From Enterobacter asburiae (lineage in GTDB: Bacteria > Pseudomonadota > Gammaproteobacteria > Enterobacterales > Enterobacteriaceae): a DNA stretch of 64,000 nt. The translations under genes were made by a program, and so were the position numbers. The DNA lies in contig NZ_VRKN01000003.1 in the NCBI RefSeq assembly GCF_008080435.1, positions 512,629 to 576,628 of the forward strand, in the 5' to 3' direction. Position 1 is the first letter of the stretch, and every line of letters begins with the position of its first letter. Below the pieces are notes generated by a model. That model was not told the origin of the DNA, searched no databases, and was given only the letters and a program-made list of their open reading frames with translations. This document shows positions 38,184 to 45,691 of this stretch, piece by piece.

Positions 38184-40424
38184 ATGAATAAGAAGATTCA
38201 CTCTCTGGCCTTGCTGGTCAATTTAGGGATTTATGGTGTCGCACTGCCCGCCATGGCAGACGACAACACCGCCTCTGCGCAGCACGAAGATACGATGGTG
38301 ATCACCGCCGCCGAGCAAAATTTACAGGCGCCGGGCGTGTCAACCATCACCGCCGACGAGATCCGCAAAAATCCACCCGCGCGCGATGTGGCTGAAATCA
38401 TCCGCACCATGCCGGGCGTTAACCTGACCGGAAACTCCACCAGCGGCCAGCGCGGGAATAATCGTCAGATTGATATCCGCGGCATGGGGCCGGAAAACAC
38501 GCTGATCCTGATCGACGGCAAGCCGGTGACCAGTCGTAACTCCATCCGTCTGGGCTGGCGCGGCGAGCGCGATACCCGCGGCGATACCGGCTGGGTGCCG
38601 CCAGAGATGATCGAACGCATCGAAGTGATCCGTGGCCCGGCAGCCGCGCGCTACGGTAACGGTGCGGCAGGCGGTGTGGTAAACATCATCACCAAAAAAT
38701 TCGACAACCAGTGGCACGGCTCCTGGAACACCTACCTGAACGCGCCAGAACACAAAGACGAAGGCTCCACCAAACGCACCAACTTCAGCCTGAGCGGCCC
38801 GCTGGGCGGTGACTTCAGCTTCCGCATGTTCGGTAACCTGGACAAAACACAGGCTGATGCATGGGATATCAACCAGGGTCACCAGTCTGACCGTACCGGC
38901 GCCTACGCCAACACCCTGCCAGCAGGCCGTGAAGGGGTGGAAAACAAAGACATCAACGGCGTGGTGCGCTGGGACTTTGCACCAATGCAGTCTCTGGAGT
39001 TTGAAGCGGGCTACAGCCGCCAGAACAACCTTTACGCGGGCGATACCCAGAACACCAATAACGACAACGCGCTGGTGAAGAAAAACTACGGTAAAGAGAC
39101 CAACCGTATTTATCGTCAGAACTTCGCGGTCACCTGGAACGGCGGCTGGGATAACGGTATCACCACCAGCAACTGGGCGCAGTACGAACACACCCGCAAC
39201 TCGCGTCTGGGCGAAGGGCTGGCGGGCGGGCTGGAAGGCCTGTTCAACAGCAATAAATTCACCGACACCGACCTGGCCGACGTGATGCTGCACAGCGAAA
39301 TCAACCTGCCGATTGATTTCCTCGTCAACCAGAATCTGACCCTGGGGACCGAGTGGAACCAGCAGCGCATGAAGGACTCCACTTCCTTCACGCAAACCCA
39401 GCAGGGCGGTACGATCCCGGGCATGAGTAACGATCGTAGCCCGTACACCTCAGCGGAGATCTTCTCCCTGTTCGCTGAAAACAACATGGAGCTGACCGAC
39501 AGTACCATGCTGACCCCTGCCCTGCGCTTCGACCACCACACCATCGTCGGCAACAACTGGAGCCCGTCCCTGAACCTGTCGCAAGGTCTGGGTGATGACT
39601 TCACGCTGAAGATGGGCATCGCGCGCGCCTACAAAGCGCCGAGCCTGTACCAGACCAACCCGAACTACCTGCTGTACAGCAAAGGCCAGGGTTGCTACGC
39701 AAGTGGTGACGGCGTGGGCTGCTACATGATGGGTAACGACGACCTGAAAGCGGAAACCAGCATCAACAAAGAGATTGGTCTGGAGTGGAAACGCGACGGC
39801 TGGCTGGCGGGCGTGACCTGGTTCCGCAACGACTACCGCAACAAGATTGAAGCGGGCTACGCACCGATTGGTCACACCTCTTCCGGTAAAGTGCAGACGG
39901 ATATCTACCAGTGGGAAAACGTGCCGAAAGCGGTGGTCGAAGGGCTGGAAGGCTCACTGAACGTGCCGGTCAGCGACACGATCAACTGGACCAACAACAT
40001 CACCTGGATGCTGCAAAGCAAGAACAAGGAGACCGGCGACCGTCTGTCGATCATTCCGGAGTACACGCTGAACTCAACCCTGAGCTGGCAGGTACATCAG
40101 GACGTGTCGCTCCAGTCGACCTTTACCTGGTACGGCAAGCAGCAGCCGAAGAAGTACAACTACAAAGGCCAGCCTGTGACCGGGTCTGAGAAAGATGAAG
40201 TCAGCCCGTACAGCATCGTTGGCCTGAGTGCGACCTGGGACATGACCAAAAACGTCAGCCTGACCGGCGGCGTGGACAATGTCTTCGACAAACGCCAGTG
40301 GCGCGCGGGTAATGCCCAGACAACCGGAAATGCCACCACCGGTGCGTATATGTACGGTGCGGGTGCGTATACGTATAATGAACCGGGTCGTACCTGGTAC
40401 ATGAGCGTGAATACGCGATTCTAG
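38184..40424 (+). CDS. fepA: TonB-dependent ferric enterobactin receptor
   Basis: FepA is the outer-membrane receptor for ferric enterobactin and a known entry route for colicins B and D. The protein is 746 residues, the E. coli length. It has a signal peptide of about 25 residues (ending PAMA), a TonB box DTMVITA at 36-42, a plug domain with NRQIDIRGMGPENTLILIDG, a 22-strand barrel and a terminal aromatic residue (VNTRF). The ATG at 38184 is chosen by homology. It shares the divergent promoter with fes and is followed by a terminator, then entD. Confidence 0.98.
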   Translation: MNKKIHSLALLVNLGIYGVALPAMADDNTASAQHEDTMVITAAEQNLQAPGVSTITADEIRKNPPARDVAEIIRTMPGVNLTGNSTSGQRGNNRQIDIRGMGPENTLILIDGKPVTSRNSIRLGWRGERDTRGDTGWVPPEMIERIEVIRGPAAARYGNGAAGGVVNIITKKFDNQWHGSWNTYLNAPEHKDEGSTKRTNFSLSGPLGGDFSFRMFGNLDKTQADAWDINQGHQSDRTGAYANTLPAGREGVENKDINGVVRWDFAPMQSLEFEAGYSRQNNLYAGDTQNTNNDNALVKKNYGKETNRIYRQNFAVTWNGGWDNGITTSNWAQYEHTRNSRLGEGLAGGLEGLFNSNKFTDTDLADVMLHSEINLPIDFLVNQNLTLGTEWNQQRMKDSTSFTQTQQGGTIPGMSNDRSPYTSAEIFSLFAENNMELTDSTMLTPALRFDHHTIVGNNWSPSLNLSQGLGDDFTLKMGIARAYKAPSLYQTNPNYLLYSKGQGCYASGDGVGCYMMGNDDLKAETSINKEIGLEWKRDGWLAGVTWFRNDYRNKIEAGYAPIGHTSSGKVQTDIYQWENVPKAVVEGLEGSLNVPVSDTINWTNNITWMLQSKNKETGDRLSIIPEYTLNSTLSWQVHQDVSLQSTFTWYGKQQPKKYNYKGQPVTGSEKDEVSPYSIVGLSATWDMTKNVSLTGGVDNVFDKRQWRAGNAQTTGNATTGAYMYGAGAYTYNEPGRTWYMSVNTRF

Positions 40425-40432
40425 GTAAAAGC

Positions 40433-40458
40433 AAAACGGCAACCCCGTTGCCGTTTTT
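40433..40458 (+). terminator. Rho-independent terminator after fepA
   Basis: AAAACGGCAAC (40433-40443) pairs with GTTGCCGTTTT (40447-40457) around a 3-nt loop and ends in a T run. It lies 9 bp after the fepA stop, so entD may depend on readthrough or a nearby promoter. Confidence 0.88.
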
Positions 40459-40467
40459 AGTGTTTGC

Positions 40468-40502
40468 TCCCTCTCCCTGTGGGAGAGGGCCGGGGTGAGG
40501 GC
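40468..40502. repeat. CTCTCCC palindromic repeat, single copy
   Basis: CCCTCTCCC-TGT-GGGAGAGGG is followed by CCGGGGTGAGGG. It lies between the fepA terminator and entD. Confidence 0.8.
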
Positions 40503-40531
40503 AACAGGCCGCACAATTCTGAAGGAAAAAC

Positions 40532-41194
40532 ATGCACACAACCCACAGCACGTTCATTCTCGCCGGCCAGACCGTCCACCGCATCACCTTCGACCCCACC
40601 ACCTTCACCGATGCCGACTTCCTCTGGCTCCCCCACCACGCTGAGCTTTCAAACGCCGGACGCAAACGCAAAGCCGAGCATCTTGCCGGACGCATCGCCG
40701 CCGCGCATGCGCTCGGTGCGATAAATGAACGCGCGATTCCCGGCATCGGCCCCAGCGGCGAACCGCTCTGGCCGGAAGGTGTGTCGGGCAGCATTACCCA
40801 CAGCGGCACGCAGGCGATGGCGGTTGTCGTACGCGACCGACATACGCTTATCGGCATCGACTGCGAAACAATCCTCTCCTGGAATGAAGCAGTTGCGATA
40901 AAAGAGGGCATCGTCAACGCGCAGGAAGATGCGAGCCTGTCGGGTACGGGCTACCCTTACGCGCTGGCATTGACGCTGGCGTTCAGTGCTAAAGAGAGCC
41001 TGTTTAAAGCGCTGTTTCCTGAAGTGAAAGAGTACATGGGATTTGATTGCGCGCAGGCTACTGCCCTGGATGAAAGAACCTTAACCCTGACGCTCGCACA
41101 TCCGGCAGGTCGTTATCATCAGGGGGTCAGTTTTACGCTAGCCTGGCAACGTACTGACGATAACATCTGCACTATGATCGTGGAGCGGCAATAA
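40532..41194 (+). CDS. entD: Phosphopantetheinyl transferase of enterobactin synthase
   Basis: EntD transfers phosphopantetheine from coenzyme A to the carrier domains of EntB and EntF. The protein is 220 residues with the Sfp-type motifs SITHSGTQAMAVV, IGIDCE near 107-112 and the Mg/CoA-binding FSAKESLFKALFPEV near 150. GAAGGAAAA precedes the ATG. It is the last recognised gene of the enterobactin locus; the peptide export cluster starts about 400 bp later on the same strand. Confidence 0.95.
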   Translation: MHTTHSTFILAGQTVHRITFDPTTFTDADFLWLPHHAELSNAGRKRKAEHLAGRIAAAHALGAINERAIPGIGPSGEPLWPEGVSGSITHSGTQAMAVVVRDRHTLIGIDCETILSWNEAVAIKEGIVNAQEDASLSGTGYPYALALTLAFSAKESLFKALFPEVKEYMGFDCAQATALDERTLTLTLAHPAGRYHQGVSFTLAWQRTDDNICTMIVERQ

Positions 41195-41592
41195 AGCTTT
41201 GGTTTTTTCTCTCCCGGATTATTACACTTTTAATCTATTCAAACGCAATTTAATTATATAACCATCCCTATTAAACTGACTTCCCGCCACCACCACCCAC
41301 AAAAACAATTCACCCAGCAATATAACCTTACGCCTGTCAGGTAAAGATGTTAAGGGGGGCAGCCCTCACCCTACCATATGTTATAGCTATTAAAATCCTC
41401 CTTAATTATTTGAATGTCGCTCGTATACAACGCGCTTACATAACAGAATTTCACTATAAAAACGCGCGTCAGATCAAAATTGCGACAATGAAAAATAGAT
41501 AAAGATAAAATAAGCCATTTCCTTTTTTACTAATTTAGGAACATGATGTTTGCGCTGTTTTACTTTAACTCGATATAACTAAGGAAAGTATA
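41195..41592 (+). other. AT-rich intergenic region, likely promoter of the peptide export cluster
   Basis: This 398-bp stretch has no credible gene. It is markedly AT-richer than entD. A short GCTTTGGTTTTTTCTC segment follows the entD stop. A possible promoter has TTGCGA at 41480-41485 and GATAAA about 18 bp later, leaving a leader of roughly 80 nt. An 11-codon frame (41543-41578, beginning MMFALFYF) with TTAGGA just upstream is visible but unproven. The AAGGA ribosome-binding site of the first peptide gene closes the region. Confidence 0.5.
41498..41516 (+). promoter_or_regulatory. Weak Fur-like half site before the peptide genes
   Basis: GATAAAGATAAAATAAGCC contains two GATAAA hexamers in tandem, resembling the left half of the Fur array (GATAATGATAAT), but only about 11 of 19 positions match the full consensus. 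It overlaps the possible -10 region. Fur control is known for siderophore-linked microcins; here it is only a suggestion. Confidence 0.25.
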
Positions 41593-41811
41593 ATGCGTGA
41601 ATTAAATCAAAATGAAATGAGCAGTGTCGCTGGCGGAATTGGCGCTGGTAACGGGAACGGTAATCATAGTGGCAATGGCAACGGCAACAGTGGTGGTAAT
41701 GGCGGTACCTGTAACGGCGGCAATGGCGGTAATGGCGGTCGAGGAGCTAATGGCGGGAACGGCGGTAATGGCGGTAACTGCGGCGGTGGTAATAATGGCG
41801 GTCGCCGTTAA
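41593..41811 (+). CDS. Glycine-rich peptide with microcin-type double-glycine leader (1)
   Basis: The precursor is 72 residues. The leader MRELNQNEMSSVAGG has the class II microcin pattern (MR-x-L, acidic, hydrophobic at -4, GG at -2/-1). Cleavage after GG would leave 57 residues: 29 Gly, 16 Asn, two Cys (mature positions 25 and 48), no Pro, and RR at the end. The first third runs as Gly-Asn pairs, the rest as GGN triplets. No hydrophobic or helical segment is present, unlike known class II microcins. An AAGGA site lies 7 bp upstream. The C39 exporter encoded downstream supports processing at GG. Function is unknown; it may be a bacteriocin-like or structural secreted peptide. Confidence 0.85.
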   Translation: MRELNQNEMSSVAGGIGAGNGNGNHSGNGNGNSGGNGGTCNGGNGGNGGRGANGGNGGNGGNCGGGNNGGRR

Positions 41812-41858
41812 TCACCTGTAATAGCGAATACGACGGCTCACGATAGATTGCCATTGTG

Positions 41859-41878
41859 GGCCATCGTAAAGGATGGCC
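41859..41878 (+). terminator. Intercistronic terminator/attenuator between the two peptide genes
   Basis: GGCCATC (41859-41865) pairs with GATGGCC (41872-41878) around a 6-nt loop, followed by TTATTT. The position suggests partial termination after the first peptide gene, so that the peptide is made in excess over the second peptide and exporter. Confidence 0.6.
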
Positions 41879-41899
41879 TTATTTCATAAGGAGATGTAA

Positions 41900-42133
41900 A
41901 TGCGAGAACTATTGAATTCTGAGATGCAGCTTATTTCCGGAGGATCACAATGTGACGGCGGAAATGGCGGCAACGGTGGCGCCGGTGGGAACGGAGGCCA
42001 TGGAGGAAACGGTGGCACCTGTGGTTCAGGTAATGGCGGCAACGGCGGCAATGGCGGTCCCGGCGGAAAAGGGGGTAAAGGAGGCAAAGGAGGCCCCGGT
42101 GGACATGATGGACGCAACGGCAAGGATGGCTGA
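41900..42133 (+). CDS. Glycine-rich peptide with microcin-type double-glycine leader (2)
   Basis: The precursor is 77 residues. The leader MRELLNSEMQLISGG shares 8 of 15 residues with the first peptide. The predicted mature part has 62 residues with 35 Gly, laid out as GGX triplets almost throughout. X is mostly Asn in the first half; a late block of three GGK triplets is bracketed by two prolines; the end is acidic/basic (HDGRNGKDG). Its cysteines are at mature positions 3 and 26, the same 23-residue separation as in peptide 1. AAGGAG precedes the ATG. The two genes look like diverged duplicates. Function is unknown. Confidence 0.85.
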   Translation: MRELLNSEMQLISGGSQCDGGNGGNGGAGGNGGHGGNGGTCGSGNGGNGGNGGPGGKGGKGGKGGPGGHDGRNGKDG

Positions 42134-42291
42134 ATCTTTGCGGGGTCAGCATTACTGACAGAACGCTAATGACCAGGACAACATGTGAACGTTCTGGAAC
42201 AGGCGGAATAACCAGGCGTCATTCAGCTAAAAATTGTCGCCTGGAATCAGGCTAAAACTCACAGCCTCGCTTTACAAAAGGAATAGCGTGC
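42134..42291 (+). other. Structured intercistronic region before the export genes
   Basis: No gene is seen. Three inverted repeats occur: GTCAG/CTGAC at 42145-42159, CAGAACG (42159-42165) with CGTTCTG (42190-42196), and CCAGGCG (42212-42218) with CGCCTGG (42238-42244). None has a clear T run, so they more likely shape mRNA stability or translation than stop transcription. AAAGGA at the end serves the next gene. Confidence 0.5.
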
Positions 42292-43566
42292 GTGTATCGC
42301 CAACAAGCGGTTGAACACAAAAAAATGCGATGGCAGGGAAAAGCCTTATTGCTGCCTGGCGTTCCGATTTGGCTTGTTGCCGGATTATCTGCTTTTTTTA
42401 TTATTGCTTTTATCGTTTTTATTTTGACGTTCAGCTACACGAGAAGGATCACCGTGATGGGCGAGATATCCACTTATCCCCGCTTATCAAATGTATATGC
42501 CAGTGTCCAGGGCGTTGTGGTTAAACAGTTTGTCACTGAAGGTCAACTGCTCAAAACAGGCGATGCCATCTACATGATAGATGTCAGTAAAAGCACGCGT
42601 AGCGGTGTTGTGAGTGATAATCAGCGAAGGGATGTCGATAACCAACTTACGCGTATTGCTCAAATCACGGATCTTCTCCAGGAGAATAAGAGAAACACCC
42701 TGGACATGCTAAAAAAACAAAAAGAGCAATATAGCGCAGCCCTCAAACGTTCCTCAGACATTATCGCACAAGCCCAGGAAGGCATTCGCGTCATGAAAAC
42801 GAACATGGAAAACTATCGGCATTATCAAGCGCGTGGACTTATTACGCAGGATCAGCTGATAAACCAGATAGCCTTATACTACGAGCGACAAAATAATATG
42901 CTTAATTTGTCTGCTCAAAGCGATCAGAACGCGTTGCAGGTGACCACTCTCGAAAGTCAGATTCAAACTCAGGCTGCCGAATTCGATAATCAGATCCATC
43001 AGATGGAGCTTCAGCGCTACGAGCTGCAAAAAGAGCGTCTGAATATTGATGCCGGGGGCGCAATTATTATCCGGGCAATGGCTGAAGGGCGGGTAGACTC
43101 CCTGAGCGTTACGGTTGGTCAGATGATCAAACCTGGCGACAGCCTCCTGCAAATTATCCCTCTGACTATCGATCACTTTTCTCTTGTCGCCTGGGTGCCT
43201 AATGATGCCGTCCCCTATCTTTCTCCTGGCGACCGGGTCAACATCCGCTATGAGGCGTTTCCTGCACAAAAATTTGGCATGTTTGGCGGCACCATTTCGG
43301 TTATCTCACGCTCCCCTGCCTCTCCTCAGGAGATGCAAACCTACCAGGGAGCACTTAAAGCGACCTCACCCGGGGCTGCCCCCTACTACAAAATTATTAT
43401 CAGGCCTGACAGACAAAATATTGCATATGCGGGCAAACGTCTGAGTTTAGGCAACGGTATGCAGGCTCAAAGCACCTTATTTCTCGAAAAAAGGAAGATC
43501 TACCAGTGGATGCTTTCCCCCTTCTACGATATGAAAAATAGCGCAGGGGGTCCGGTAAATGAATAA
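42292..43566 (+). CDS. CvaA-like membrane fusion protein of peptide exporter
   Basis: The protein is 424 residues and belongs to the HlyD family, in the colicin V CvaA group. It has a short cytoplasmic N-terminus, one membrane span at about 26-48 ([20 protein letters not shown]), a biotinyl-lipoyl-like half motif ([24 protein letters not shown]), a long coiled coil (about 115-265) and the second half ([23 protein letters not shown]). It would bridge the ABC protein and TolC. The start is a GTG with AAGGA upstream. Its last 8 bases overlap the exporter gene. Confidence 0.9.
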   Translation: MYRQQAVEHKKMRWQGKALLLPGVPIWLVAGLSAFFIIAFIVFILTFSYTRRITVMGEISTYPRLSNVYASVQGVVVKQFVTEGQLLKTGDAIYMIDVSKSTRSGVVSDNQRRDVDNQLTRIAQITDLLQENKRNTLDMLKKQKEQYSAALKRSSDIIAQAQEGIRVMKTNMENYRHYQARGLITQDQLINQIALYYERQNNMLNLSAQSDQNALQVTTLESQIQTQAAEFDNQIHQMELQRYELQKERLNIDAGGAIIIRAMAEGRVDSLSVTVGQMIKPGDSLLQIIPLTIDHFSLVAWVPNDAVPYLSPGDRVNIRYEAFPAQKFGMFGGTISVISRSPASPQEMQTYQGALKATSPGAAPYYKIIIRPDRQNIAYAGKRLSLGNGMQAQSTLFLEKRKIYQWMLSPFYDMKNSAGGPVNE

Positions 43567-45691
43567 ACGTTCTCTTAAAACGCTCATCGAACAGCTTGAT
43601 CTCCAGCTGCGCTCCCGGGTTCCGCTGGTCCACCAGACGGAATCGTCAGAGTGCGGCCTGGCCTGCCTCGCGATGATCTGTAGCCACTATGGCAAACAGA
43701 GCAACCTCATCGCCTTGCGTCAACAATTTAACTTGTCGGCACGCGGCACCACGCTGGCTGGCATGACGCAAATCGCTGAACAACTTGGGCTAGGAACACG
43801 CTGTTTATCCCTTGATCTAAATGAACTCAGCGCGCTTAAGCCCCCTTGTATCCTGCACTGGGATTTTAACCATTTTGTCGTTCTCGTCAGCGTGAAGCAG
43901 AATCGAGTGATTCTCCACGACCCCGCCCGGGGCCGAAGAAAAGTGAGTCTTGAGGAGATGTCGCAATACTTCACCGGCATAGCCCTCGAGTTATGGCCCG
44001 AAAGTACGTTTGCCGCACAGCCAACAAGCCACCAGTTCAGCCTCAGGTCACTGGCCGCAAAGGTGCACGGCCTTAAGGGAATGTTAGGCAAAATCTTTTT
44101 CTATTCGCTCATTATTGAAACCATCAACCTGCTTATACCGATAGGCACTCAACTCGCGCTGGATCATGCTATTCCCGCCGCAGATATGGGCTTGTTAACG
44201 GTGATTTGTATCGGCCTGTTTCTCTTTACTTTACTGCGCGTGGCGTTGAGCGCCCTGCGTTCATGGTCCTCACTGATGTTGACGACGCTTATCAATGTGC
44301 AGTGGCAGTCCGGGCTTTTTACCCATCTCGTACGCCTACCGCTGAGCTATTTTGAACGGCGCAAGCTGGGCGATATTCAGTCGCGTTTTGGGTCACTGAA
44401 CACGCTTCGGGAAACTTTTACCAGCAGCATCGTTGGGGCACTTATCGATGGAACCATGATGATAGGTGTCATCGTGATGATGATACTGTATGGCAGCTGG
44501 CTGACTGGCGTGGTTATCGGCTTTACTGCGCTGTATGTTCTGACCAGACTCCTGACCTACAGTACCTATCGCGAATTATCGGAAGAAACCCTCATCAGAG
44601 ATGCCCGCACCCGCTCTTATTTCATGGAAACGTTATACGGTATCGCAACCGTCAAAATGCAGGGTTTGAGTGAACGACGCGGCACTCACTGGCTAAATCT
44701 GGAAATTGATACGATCAATACAGAGATAAAAATCACCAAAATGGATCTGCTTTTTGGTGGCGTAAACGCTTTTATTATCGCCTGCGAACAAATAACAATG
44801 CTATGGCTGGGTTCAAGACTCATCATAGAAAACGCGATGACGATTGGGATGTTCATCGCTTTTGGCGTGTTCAGGGAACAATTCGCCGATAGAATCTGGT
44901 CACTTACCAATTTTCTGATGAAGTTGCGCATGATGCATCTGCATAACGAACGTGTCTCCGATATTGCGCTTAACGTAAGAGAAATGAAAAAGCCTGACAG
45001 GGAAATCATAAATACCATGCAACCTGTTACGCTGGAAACCCGCGCGCTGAGCTATCGCTATGACGACCATTCCGCCGATGTGTTTCGCGATCTTTCATTT
45101 CAGGTTTCAGCTGGCGAAAGCGTGGCGATTACAGGACCGTCAGGGGCGGGGAAAACCACGCTTATGAGAGTACTTTGCGGGTTATTTGAACCCCGTTCGG
45201 GCTTAGTCACCATCGACGGGAATGACATTCAACAGCTGGGTTTAAACAACTACCGTAAAATCATCGGCTGCGTTATGCAGGATGATAAGTTGTTCTCTGG
45301 ATCAATCAGGGAAAATATTTGTGGATTCGATGACAAAGCCGATAAGGACTGGATGGAAGTCTGTGCCCGCGCCAGTTATATCCATGACGTGATTGTTAAA
45401 ATGCCTATGGGGTACGAGACCTTAATTGGCGAACTCGGTGAAGGATTATCGGGTGGACAAAAGCAACGACTCTTTATTGCGCGCGCGCTATATCGTAAAC
45501 CCGGAATTTTATTTATGGATGAAGCGACCAGCGCGCTGGACGAGGAGAGTGAGGGCTATGTCAATGCAGCCATCAAAAAGTTAAACATCACGCGAATTAT
45601 CATCGCTCACAGGCAATCAACTATCGCATCCGCTGAACGCGTGATTCGACTAACGCCACTGACAGAACAGCATGGATCCAGCTCGACATGA
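43559..45691 (+). CDS. CvaB-like peptidase-containing ABC exporter (C39)
   Basis: This protein of 710 residues cleaves double-glycine leaders and exports the peptide. The C39 peptidase domain (1-150) has all catalytic parts: C32 in [15 protein letters not shown]105 in [10 protein letters not shown] and D121 in LHDPARG. These are the positions known for CvaB. A six-span membrane domain follows (about 165-460). The ATPase domain has Walker [10 protein letters not shown] at 526-534, signature LSGGQKQR at 630-637, Walker [13 protein letters not shown] with D654/E655, and H684. It is coupled to both neighbours by overlaps. No other leader-bearing substrate is visible nearby than the two Gly-rich peptides. 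Confidence 0.95.
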   Translation: MNKRSLKTLIEQLDLQLRSRVPLVHQTESSECGLACLAMICSHYGKQSNLIALRQQFNLSARGTTLAGMTQIAEQLGLGTRCLSLDLNELSALKPPCILHWDFNHFVVLVSVKQNRVILHDPARGRRKVSLEEMSQYFTGIALELWPESTFAAQPTSHQFSLRSLAAKVHGLKGMLGKIFFYSLIIETINLLIPIGTQLALDHAIPAADMGLLTVICIGLFLFTLLRVALSALRSWSSLMLTTLINVQWQSGLFTHLVRLPLSYFERRKLGDIQSRFGSLNTLRETFTSSIVGALIDGTMMIGVIVMMILYGSWLTGVVIGFTALYVLTRLLTYSTYRELSEETLIRDARTRSYFMETLYGIATVKMQGLSERRGTHWLNLEIDTINTEIKITKMDLLFGGVNAFIIACEQITMLWLGSRLIIENAMTIGMFIAFGVFREQFADRIWSLTNFLMKLRMMHLHNERVSDIALNVREMKKPDREIINTMQPVTLETRALSYRYDDHSADVFRDLSFQVSAGESVAITGPSGAGKTTLMRVLCGLFEPRSGLVTIDGNDIQQLGLNNYRKIIGCVMQDDKLFSGSIRENICGFDDKADKDWMEVCARASYIHDVIVKMPMGYETLIGELGEGLSGGQKQRLFIARALYRKPGILFMDEATSALDEESEGYVNAAIKKLNITRIIIAHRQSTIASAERVIRLTPLTEQHGSSST

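Noticed and set aside
41543..41578. 11-codon leader peptide (MMFALFYFNSI) upstream of the first peptide gene
   Set aside because: A TTAGGA lies close by, but spacing is short, and a frame this small is expected by chance in AT-rich DNA. Kept only as a remark.
41624..41821. Hydrophobic 65-residue frame overlapping the first peptide gene, considered as an overlapping immunity protein
   Set aside because: It results from reading the Gly codon repeats one frame out, its ATG has no ribosome-binding site, and the hydrophobicity is just Ala/Val/Met from GCG, GTA and ATG in the shifted repeat.
41884..42123. Proline-rich 79-residue frame on the minus strand opposite the second peptide gene
   Set aside because: It is only the reverse complement of the GGX codon repeats (GGN/GGC read backwards gives Pro/Leu). 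It has no ribosome-binding site and runs against the operon.
41593..42133. Microcin B17-like thiazole/oxazole peptide
   Set aside because: The glycine-rich stretch recalls McbA, but there is no cyclodehydratase or dehydrogenase gene, few Ser/Cys residues are available for heterocycles, and the leader is of the double-glycine type.
41593..42133. Siderophore-conjugated class IIb microcin
   Set aside because: The peptides end in GGRR and GKDG, not the serine-rich tail needed, and no glucosyltransferase or other modification genes are present despite the nearby enterobactin locus.
41593..42133. CRISPR array or minisatellite
   Set aside because: The periodic DNA is explained by GGX codons inside two frames with good starts. 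There are no repeat-spacer units of CRISPR size and no cas genes.
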